Shown: positions 57,826-64,000 of the stretch, piece by piece
How positions within the stretch are numbered: the stretch's first letter is position 1
Layout: every line of letters begins with the position of its first letter
Assembly: GCF_023544465.1 (NCBI RefSeq)
Contig: NZ_JALPVL010000009.1
Coordinates: 124,001 to 188,000, forward strand
DNA from: Paractinoplanes maris
Lineage (GTDB): Bacteria; Actinomycetota; Actinomycetes; Mycobacteriales; Micromonosporaceae
Length of the DNA: 64,000 bases
Reading direction: 5' to 3'
Made by a program: the position numbers and the translations under genes
Notes under the pieces: model-generated
What the model was told of the DNA's origin: nothing
The model's database searches: none
Seen by the model: only the letters and a program-made list of their open reading frames with translations

Positions 57826-60800
57826 TTACGAGAGCAGCTCCCACTCGGCCATCTGGGTCGCCGCGCCGCCGTGGTTGGCGGTGATCTGCAGACGGTAACG
57901 CGGGTAGGCCGTGGTGTTGGGGATGACGAAGGCCCGGGTCTGGCGGCGGTCGGCGAAGTCGAGGTTGGTCCGGGTGTCGAGGGTGACCCAGGTGGTGCCG
58001 TCGGTGGAGCCCTGCAGGGTCCAGCTCCGGGGGTCGCGTTCGGCCGCGTCCTCGGCCGACGTGAGCGTGTACTGCTTCACCGCGGCCGCGGCGGGCAGGC
58101 GGTATTCGAGGGTGGCGGTGTTCTGGAAGGTCAGCCACTTGGTGAGCGACGTGTCGTCGACCAGCTTGGCCGCCGACTCGGTGGGGGCGTTCTCACCGCT
58201 GGCGGTCAGGGTGCCGCCGGTCAGCTTGTCGGTCAGCGGGCGGGGGAGTGCGCTCCCGGTCGTGAGGGACGGGGGCACGTCGCCGGCGCCGGTCCCCCAG
58301 GAGGAGGGCGACGGACCCATCACGAAGCTGAGCGTGCCACCGGCTTGCAGGTCGGCGTGCGTGAGGTAGTTCCTGGTGTACGGCGCCCCGTTGAGCGTCG
58401 CGCTCTGGATGTAGCGGTTGGTGTCGCTCACCCCCGGAGCCGAAACGGTGAAGGTGCGCCCGTTCTCCAGGCTGAGGGTGGCCGACGGGTGCAGCGGCGC
58501 CCCGATGGTGTAGTCGGTGCTGCCCATCCGGGCCGGGTAGAAGCCGAGGGCGCTGAAGACGTACCACGCGGACATCTGGCCGTTGTCCTCGTCGCCCAGG
58601 TATCCGCCGCCGTTGCCCGCGCCCGAGCCGTAGAGCTTGGTGAGGACGTCGCGGACCCGGTTCTGCGTCTTCGCGGGGGTGCCGGCGTAGTTGTACATGT
58701 AGAGCATGTGGTGGATCGGCTCGTTCGGGTGGGCGTACTGGCCCATGTTGGTGTCGTAGGCCTCGCGCATCTCGTGGATGACACCGCCGTACGAGCCGGG
58801 CAGGTAGTCGCGGGAGGCGGCGAACACCGAGTCGATCTTGGCCGAGAGTTGCGCGCGACCGCCGTACAGGTTGGCCATGCCCTGCGGATCCTGCGGGGCC
58901 GGCGTGGCGTAGTGCCAGGGCGCGCCTTCGGTGAACTCGTAGCCCCACTCGTTGGGCCGGAAAGCGGCGTCGGTGGTCCGCCAGGCGCCGGACGAAGTCT
59001 TGCCGCGGAAGAACCCGGTCGAGGCCGAATAGAGGTTGGCGTAGTCCAGGGCCCGGTTCTCGAAGTAGGCGGCGTCCTCGGTGAACCCGAGCGCCCGCCC
59101 CAGTTGCGCGATGCCGAAGTTGTTGTTGGCGTCCTCGAGGGTCCAGGAGGCCGCCTCGCCGCGGACGTCGGTCGGCACGTACCGCTTGAAGGTCGACACC
59201 TCGATCCCCTTGCGACCGCGCGAGCCGGACGAGGAATGGACCGCCGCGTTCTTCACCATCGAGGCGTAGGCCGCCCGGGCGTCGAAGTTGCGCACCCCCT
59301 TGACGTACGCGTCCGCGAAGGCCAGATCCTGATTCGTGCCGACCATGATGTCGATGTAGCCCGGGCCCGACCAGCGCGGCGTCCAGCCCCCGTTCTTGTA
59401 GGCGTTGACGAATCCGTCCAGCATTTCCCCCGTACGGGTGGGGGTGAGCAGGGTGTAGAGCGGCCACACCGCCCGCGCCGTGTCCCAGAACCCGTTGTTC
59501 ACATACATCTGGCCGTCGTGGACCGCGTTGTCGTACGGGCTGAAGTACTTCCGGACGCCGCCCACCGTCTCCGACATGTTGTTCGGGTACATGAACGCGC
59601 GGTACATGTTCGAGTAGAACGTGACCTGCCGGTCGGTGGAGGCCCCGTCGAGGCGCACTTTGCCCAGCGTCGAGTCCCAGGTGGCGGCGGCTTCCTCCCG
59701 TACGGCATCGAAGGTCTTGGCCCCGACCTCCTGGTTCAGATTCGCGGTGGCCTGCTGCACGCTCAGATACGACGTCGCCAGCTTCAGCGTGATCTGCTCG
59801 CCGGCCGCGGTGGCGAAGCGGACCCAGCTCGTCACCCCCTGCCCGCTGACGTTTCCGGTGGCGGCGATGGCCTTGTCGACGGTGGCCGAGAAGTAGAGCC
59901 TCGGTCCTTTGTGGTCGACGTAGCCGGTGATCGTGCGGGCCGCGGCGTCGACGGTGATCGAGCCGCCGACCTTGTCGATCGTGTCGAGGACGAGGACCGC
60001 CTCGGACGTGGCCGGGTACTTGAACCGCATCACCCCGGCGTGGTCGGTCGGCGACATCTCGGCCGTGATCCCGTACGTGTCGAGCTGGGTCTTGTAGTAG
60101 TGCGCCTTCGCCACCTCGTTGCTGTGGCTGAACGTCGACTTGCGCGCGTCCGGCGTCGTCTTCACCGCGCCGGTCATCGGCATCACCTGCAGGGCGCCGT
60201 AGTCGCCGATCCACGGGCTGGGCTCGTGGCTGACGCCGAAGCCCTGCACGGTGGTCGCGTTGTACTGGTAGAGCCAGCCGTCGCTGTTGCCGTTGGTGAT
60301 CGGCGTCCAGAAATTGAAGCCGTTGGGCACCGTCGTGCCGGGGAACGTGTTGCCGCGCGAGTAACTCGGGTCCGAGTTCGAGCCGCGGCGGGTGTCGACC
60401 AGATCGGACAGGCGGGCGGCGGGCGCGGCGGCGGTGATCGCGAGGTCGTCGAAGTAACCCCGGAACGTGCCGGTGTTGGCCGGCTGGTCGTAGCCGACGA
60501 GGATGCGGTCGATCGTCCGGCCCGCGACCCAGGTGCCGATGGCCGAGGTGACGTAGTTCCACCGGTCGAAGCCGAGCACCGAGCCGTTGCCCTGGAAGGC
60601 CGGGTGCACCCGGATGCCGTTCTGGTCGGTCGCACCGGAGTCACGCAGCCGGCTGCCGTCGGTGAAGACCAGGTCGACGGCGACGTCGAGGTGACCGCCG
60701 GATTGCGGGAAGATCCAGTACGAGAGCGTGGTCGCGGCGGTCACCGGCAGGTCCACGTCGAAGACCCGGTTGTACGAGTACGACGAGGTGGTGCTGGTGT

Positions 60801-61059
60801 CGTTGCCGGAGTACATGAGCGCCGACGTGCCGGTGTGCGCGGTCTCGGCCCGGGTCGCGCTCTCCATCCCGGTCAGCCCGCAGCAGTAACCGCCGATCCC
60901 GGCGCTGCTCTCGACACTGCTCGACCAGGTCGGCGACGGATCACCGGCCTCGAACCCGGTGGCGAAGTCGCCCGGCGCGGCGACGGCCGGAGTGGTGATC
61001 GCGAGGCCCAGGCCGGCGGTCAGCAGGAGGGTGGCGAGCCAGGAGACGGTTCTGCGCAT
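57826..61059 (-). CDS. Secreted GH92 alpha-mannosidase with C-terminal F5/8-type domain
   Basis: A 1077-residue exported enzyme. The signal peptide ends at about residue 28. Residues about 30-200 form a beta-rich N-terminal module. The GH92 (alpha/alpha)6 catalytic region starts near SDLVDTRRGSNSDPS and includes SHEPSPWIGDYG, NGFWDTARAVWPLYTL, PNEPIHHMLYMYNYAG and GDEDNGQMSAWYVFSALGFYP, which are the family signatures; GH92 enzymes are calcium-dependent exo-alpha-mannosidases that act on fungal/host mannans. The last 130 residues form an F5/8 type C/CBM32 domain. It is the first gene with the methyltransferase behind it. Confidence 0.93.
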   Translation of the reverse strand: MRRTVSWLATLLLTAGLGLAITTPAVAAPGDFATGFEAGDPSPTWSSSVESSAGIGGYCCGLTGMESATRAETAHTGTSALMYSGNDTSTTSSYSYNRVFDVDLPVTAATTLSYWIFPQSGGHLDVAVDLVFTDGSRLRDSGATDQNGIRVHPAFQGNGSVLGFDRWNYVTSAIGTWVAGRTIDRILVGYDQPANTGTFRGYFDDLAITAAAPAARLSDLVDTRRGSNSDPSYSRGNTFPGTTVPNGFNFWTPITNGNSDGWLYQYNATTVQGFGVSHEPSPWIGDYGALQVMPMTGAVKTTPDARKSTFSHSNEVAKAHYYKTQLDTYGITAEMSPTDHAGVMRFKYPATSEAVLVLDTIDKVGGSITVDAAARTITGYVDHKGPRLYFSATVDKAIAATGNVSGQGVTSWVRFATAAGEQITLKLATSYLSVQQATANLNQEVGAKTFDAVREEAAATWDSTLGKVRLDGASTDRQVTFYSNMYRAFMYPNNMSETVGGVRKYFSPYDNAVHDGQMYVNNGFWDTARAVWPLYTLLTPTRTGEMLDGFVNAYKNGGWTPRWSGPGYIDIMVGTNQDLAFADAYVKGVRNFDARAAYASMVKNAAVHSSSGSRGRKGIEVSTFKRYVPTDVRGEAASWTLEDANNNFGIAQLGRALGFTEDAAYFENRALDYANLYSASTGFFRGKTSSGAWRTTDAAFRPNEWGYEFTEGAPWHYATPAPQDPQGMANLYGGRAQLSAKIDSVFAASRDYLPGSYGGVIHEMREAYDTNMGQYAHPNEPIHHMLYMYNYAGTPAKTQNRVRDVLTKLYGSGAGNGGGYLGDEDNGQMSAWYVFSALGFYPARMGSTDYTIGAPLHPSATLSLENGRTFTVSAPGVSDTNRYIQSATLNGAPYTRNYLTHADLQAGGTLSFVMGPSPSSWGTGAGDVPPSLTTGSALPRPLTDKLTGGTLTASGENAPTESAAKLVDDTSLTKWLTFQNTATLEYRLPAAAAVKQYTLTSAEDAAERDPRSWTLQGSTDGTTWVTLDTRTNLDFADRRQTRAFVIPNTTAYPRYRLQITANHGGAATQMAEWELLS

Positions 61060-61089
61060 GGCGTTACCTGCCGTTCGGGGGACCGGGCC

Positions 61090-61134
61090 GGTGACAACGA
61101 TGTCACCGTAAATTCATAGATGGAAAACTGTCAA
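61090..61134 (-). promoter_or_regulatory. Promoter and operator of the GH92 gene
   Basis: On the - strand TTGACA (61134-61129), a 17-bp spacer and TTACGG (61111-61106, weak -10). The operator candidate GGTGACA-ACGA-TGTCACC (61090-61107, perfect 7-bp arms) overlaps the -10 and lies 31 bp before the GH92 start. It would be a repressor site, but no regulator gene is adjacent. Confidence 0.6.
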
Positions 61135-62107
61135 TGAACCTTCCGCTGCCGATCGGCGGTTTCTGCGACATCGCCGGGCTGACCACCCTCGACGAGCTGG
61201 CCCGGCCGAGGAGTCCCGGGCGATGTGGCGCTACCCGGCCTGGAAGCGCACCGCGATGATGCTGGCCGGCCCGGTCATGCACGTCGTGCTGGCCGTGGCG
61301 ATCCTCTACGCGATGGCGGTCAGCCTGGGCCTGCCCAACCTGAGGCCGGTCACCGAGCCGGTCGTGGCGGCCACCTCGTGTGTCGGCGCGGTGTGCCCGG
61401 CCGGGGCGGCCGGATTGCGTCCGGGCGACCGGATCGAGTCGGTGGCGGGCCGGCCCACCCCGCTGTGGCGCGACGTCATCGCGGCCGTGCAGGCCGCCGG
61501 TGGGCCGACCCCGGTGGTCGTCCGGCGCGGCGGCGAGACGCTGACCCTCACCGTCGACGTCGCCCGGGTGCCGCAGTCCGGCGGCGAGATCGGCATGATG
61601 GGCGCGACGCCCCAGCCGCCGCCGGCCTCGCTGCAGTACGACCCGATCGACGCGGCCGGAGCGACGGCGGCGTTCACCGGCGAGCTGGTCTCGGGCACGG
61701 TGACCCAACTGATCGCGTTCCCCGAGCGGGTGCCCGCGGTGGTCCGGGCGATCGGCGGCGAGCGCGACCCCGACACCCCGATCAGCATGGTCGGCGCGAG
61801 CCGCCTCGGCGGCGAGGCGGTCGAGCGCGGCCGGTGGGGCACGTTCCTGCTCCTGCTGGTCAGCCTCAACCTGTTCCTGGCCGTGTTCAACCTGCTGCCG
61901 CTGCTGCCGCTCGACGGCGGCCACCTCGCGATCGTCTGGTTCGAGCGCGTCCGCGACGCCGTACGCCGGATGCGGGGCCGCCCGGCCGCCGGCCCGATCG
62001 ACTTCACCAGGCTCTTCCCGGCCACCATGGTCCTGGTCGCCCTGGGTGGTGCCGTGATGCTGCTGACCATCACCGCCGACCTGGTGAACCCGATCCGCCT
62101 CTCCTGA
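61134..62107 (+). pseudogene. Decayed site-2 protease (RseP/Rip1-like) gene
   Basis: Remnant of an M50 intramembrane metalloprotease. The 5' piece (61137-61199) reads LPIGGFCDIAGLTTLDEL, the segment just after the first helices, in one frame; after about 61200 the match continues as EESRAMWRYPAWKRTAMMLAGPVMH in another frame, so there is a frameshift. The zinc-binding HExxH helix and first membrane helix, normally upstream, are absent because the GH92 promoter lies there. The PDZ domain (about GLRPGDRIESVAGRP) and the late membrane helices with NLLPLLPLDGGH remain. A 294-residue frame from ATG 61223 is open but would lack the active site. Confidence 0.8.
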
Positions 62108-62124
62108 CGGGATAGCGTCGTGGC

Positions 62125-62553
62125 ATGAATCAGGAAAATGTGCGGTCGGTGGAGCTAGAGCGCTCCGGCGCCGGGCGGTTTGTCGTGCGTAATGCCCGGG
62201 GCGGCGAGATGCCGCTGGGCTCGGGCGAGGACGAGGCCTTCACGCCGGTCGAGCTTCTGCTCGCGGCCATCGGCGGCTGCACCGGCATCGACGTCGATCT
62301 TGTCACCAGCCGCCGGGCCGAGCCGGCCCGCTTCGTCATCCGGGTCAGCGGGGAGAAGATCAAGGACGACGCCGGCGTCAACCGGATGGAGCACCTCGAG
62401 GTCGAGTTCGACGTGGTCTTTCCCGAGGGCGCACAGGGTGACAAGGCGCGCGAGGCGTTGCCCCGCATCATGAAGCAGTCGCACGACCGGCTCTGCACCG
62501 TCACTCGTACGGTCGAGCACGGCACCCCGGTCGCCCTCCGCCAAGCCGACTAG
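62125..62553 (+). CDS. OsmC-family peroxide-reductase-like protein
   Basis: A 142-residue OsmC/Ohr-fold protein. The two redox cysteines are C52 in IGGCTGIDVD and C124 in SHDRLCTVTRT, in the usual spacing. Such proteins reduce organic hydroperoxides or sulfur compounds, with a dithiol-disulfide cycle. The ATG is 18 bp after the decayed protease gene. No OhrR or other regulator is near. Confidence 0.93.
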   Translation: MNQENVRSVELERSGAGRFVVRNARGGEMPLGSGEDEAFTPVELLLAAIGGCTGIDVDLVTSRRAEPARFVIRVSGEKIKDDAGVNRMEHLEVEFDVVFPEGAQGDKAREALPRIMKQSHDRLCTVTRTVEHGTPVALRQAD

Positions 62554-62559
62554 GCCGAC

Positions 62560-63051
62560 TCAGGAGCGCAGACTCACCTGGCGGGCGAGGGCTTCCCGGC
62601 CGGCCGCCTCCCGTTCCGCCTGCTCGTGCTCGGCGGCCGCCCGCCGGTCGTAGGTGTCACGGGCCGTCGCGATCCTCGACTGGTGCTCCTCGGTCCAGGT
62701 GACCAGGGTCTGGATCGTCAGGTGCAGGGTCGAGCCCATCTCGGTCAGCGCGTAGTCGACGCGCGGCGGGACGGTCGGGTGGACCGTCCGGCTCACCAGC
62801 CCGTCCCGCTCGAGGTGGCGCAGGGTGCGGGCCAGCATGCGCTGGCTGATGCCGTCGACCTCGCGGCGCAGCTCGGTGAAGCGCATCGTCCGCCGCTCCA
62901 GCAGGGCGATCACCAGCAGCGACCATTTGTCGGCGATGCGGTCGAGGATCTGCCGGACCTCGCAGTCCTCGCGGGTGTCCCACTGGCGCGCGTCGTACGG
63001 GTCCTCGGTATCACCGCAGATACCGAGGGACTCCGAAGTTCCGTCTTCCAC
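62560..63051 (-). CDS. HxlR-family regulator
   Basis: A 163-residue winged-helix regulator. The HxlR/MarR-like pattern is complete: CEVRQILDRIADKWSLLVIALLE, MRFTELRREVDGISQRMLARTLRHLERDGLVSR and VPPRVDYALTEMGSTL. The N-terminal Cys before the helix may be redox-sensing. The C-terminal tail is charged and alpha-helical (ARDTYDRRAAAEHEQAERE). GTG 63051 precedes the conserved start; the SD is weak. It is divergent from the MFS exporter at 63118 and probably controls it. Confidence 0.88.
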   Translation of the reverse strand: MEDGTSESLGICGDTEDPYDARQWDTREDCEVRQILDRIADKWSLLVIALLERRTMRFTELRREVDGISQRMLARTLRHLERDGLVSRTVHPTVPPRVDYALTEMGSTLHLTIQTLVTWTEEHQSRIATARDTYDRRAAAEHEQAEREAAGREALARQVSLRS

Positions 63052-63089
63052 AGCTCGATGGTGCCTGGTGGTGTGGTCGGTGACAAGAA

Positions 63090-63115
63090 GTAACCGGCTT
63101 GCACGGGGGTAACCG
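63090..63115. repeat. GTAACCG direct repeat in the HxlR-MFS gap
   Basis: GTAACCG occurs at 63090-63096 and again at 63109-63115, 19 bp apart, in the 66-bp gap between the divergent genes. HxlR-type proteins can bind repeated sites, so these may be regulator-binding half-sites. Confidence 0.35.
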
Positions 63116-63117
63116 CC

Positions 63118-64000
63118 ATGGGTCTGCGCGCTTGGAGTGTGTTGTTCGTCCTCTGCGGAGCGATCTTCCTCGAAGGCATCGACATCGCGATGCTCAACGT
63201 GGCGCTGCCCGCCATCCGGGCCGACCTGGGCCTGTCCACCGGTGTGCTCAGCGGCGTGGTCAGCGCCTACGTTCTCGGCTACGGCGGTTTCCTGCTGCTC
63301 GGTGGCCGCGCGGCCGACCTGCTCGGCCGGCGGCGGATGTTCCTGTTCTGGCTGGTGGTCTTCCTGGCCTTCTCGGGGCTCGGCGGGCTGGCCACCGAGG
63401 GCTGGCAGCTGCTGGTGGCCCGGTTCGTCACCGGTGCCGCCGCGGCCTTCCTGACACCGGCCGGGCTGGCCCTGATCACCGCCAACTTCCCGGACGGGCC
63501 GCAGCGCAACCGGGCCCTCGGGGTCTACGCCGGCACCGCGGCCGGCGGGTTCTCGCTGGGACTGGTGGCCGGCGGGGCACTGGTCACGATCGGGTGGCGC
63601 TGGGTCTTCTTCGCCCCGGTCCTGCTGGCCGCCGTCATTCTCGCGGCCGCGGTGCCGCTGGTGCGGGACACTCCGCCGCCGCGGCGGCCCGCGCGGGCCT
63701 TCGACCTGGGCGGTGCGGTCACGGTCACCGCGGCGATGCTGCTTCTGGCGTACGCCGTGGTGGACCTGACCGTCGTCCCGCTGCTCGCCGGGCTGGTTCT
63801 GCTGGGCGTGTTCGTCACGATCGAACGTCACGCCCCGCATCCGCTGGTGCGTCTCGGCATCCTGCGGTCCGCGCGCCTCGTGCGGGTCAACGTGACGGCC
63901 CACCTGTTCCTGTTCGCCTTCGCCGGTTTCCAGTTCGCCGTCACCCTCTATCTGCAGGAGTTGCGCGGCTGGAGCCCGATGCGGACCGGACTGGTGATGT
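63118..64000 (+). CDS. MFS drug-export-type transporter, 3' end outside window
   Basis: The first 294 residues of a DHA2/EmrB-type 14-helix exporter. After the N-terminus comes the family opening FLEGIDIAMLNVALPAIRAD, then loop motif A GGRAADLLGRRRMF and motif C TAAGGFSLGLVAGGALV. The open frame continues past base 64000, so the C-terminus is not seen. The SD is G-rich (CACGGGGGT). Its divergent HxlR neighbour is the likely regulator. Confidence 0.92.
   Translation, partial: MGLRAWSVLFVLCGAIFLEGIDIAMLNVALPAIRADLGLSTGVLSGVVSAYVLGYGGFLLLGGRAADLLGRRRMFLFWLVVFLAFSGLGGLATEGWQLLVARFVTGAAAAFLTPAGLALITANFPDGPQRNRALGVYAGTAAGGFSLGLVAGGALVTIGWRWVFFAPVLLAAVILAAAVPLVRDTPPPRRPARAFDLGGAVTVTAAMLLLAYAVVDLTVVPLLAGLVLLGVFVTIERHAPHPLVRLGILRSARLVRVNVTAHLFLFAFAGFQFAVTLYLQELRGWSPMRTGLVM

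Noticed and set aside
56833..61119. Very long open frame on the + strand opposite the GH92 gene
   Set aside because: It is the antisense of a recognised secreted enzyme, has no domain, and its Val/Gly/Arg-rich translation is typical of GC-rich shadow frames.
61223..62107. Functional membrane protease starting at 61223
   Set aside because: The zinc-binding HExxH region is missing and the matching upstream piece lies in another frame, so the gene is taken as decayed.
1..64000. tRNA, rRNA, CRISPR or prophage
   Set aside because: No cloverleaf, repeat-spacer array or phage gene set was seen by eye; a tRNAscan or CRISPR search would settle short or degenerate cases.

Overview
The window is very GC-rich, with GTG/TTG starts, dense actinobacterial gene packing and many start/stop overlaps (GTGA, ATGA, TGATG). 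Its families (GAF-ANTAR and SpoIIE-type phosphatase regulators, an AfsR-like STAND regulator, an SCO0607-type lipoprotein, ricin-tailed GH43, GH92) point to a chromosome segment of a filamentous actinomycete, most like Micromonosporaceae such as Actinoplanes. I see no tRNA or rRNA gene, CRISPR array, prophage or replication origin.

Left part (1-20000): the tail of a membrane acyltransferase, an SDR with a divergent XRE/MmyB regulator, and a secreted ricin-GH43 arabinanase-like enzyme with its own promoter and a LacI-type operator candidate. A leftward group follows: a GAF-ANTAR protein, a PP2C phosphatase, and two molybdenum-hydroxylase subunits (FAD and 2Fe-2S) without their catalytic subunit. 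Then come an XRE-NB-ARC-TPR regulator, a cold-shock gene with a long conserved leader, prfC, pdxY and a complete Opp/Dpp-type peptide ABC operon.

Centre (20000-36700): a membrane-anchored unknown, an alpha/beta hydrolase, and a two-gene unit that I consider the best candidate for an undescribed system: a 724-residue protein with two TIR-like domains and a diverged nucleoside-phosphorylase domain, overlapping a 96-residue RyR-domain protein. It looks like a nucleotide-centred immune or conflict module. Next come an ABC exporter/two-component operon, PhoU-like and ABM proteins, two MFS transporters with a GntR regulator, and a TetR-controlled operon of SDR, saccharopine-dehydrogenase-like protein and acyl-CoA synthetase. 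A small lipoprotein follows.

Right part (36700-64000): argG, zwf, a secreted lysyl-oxidase-like protein, a polar amino-acid ABC transporter, and a second cold-shock gene whose leader matches the first. A five-gene maltodextrin operon (binding protein, two permeases, GH31, secreted GH13) is controlled by a divergent LacI regulator through twin operators exactly 100 bp apart. A decayed IS630-family transposase, a SnoaL/TetR pair, a methyltransferase behind a 1077-residue GH92 mannosidase, a decayed site-2 protease gene, OsmC, and an HxlR/MFS pair that runs off the end complete the window.
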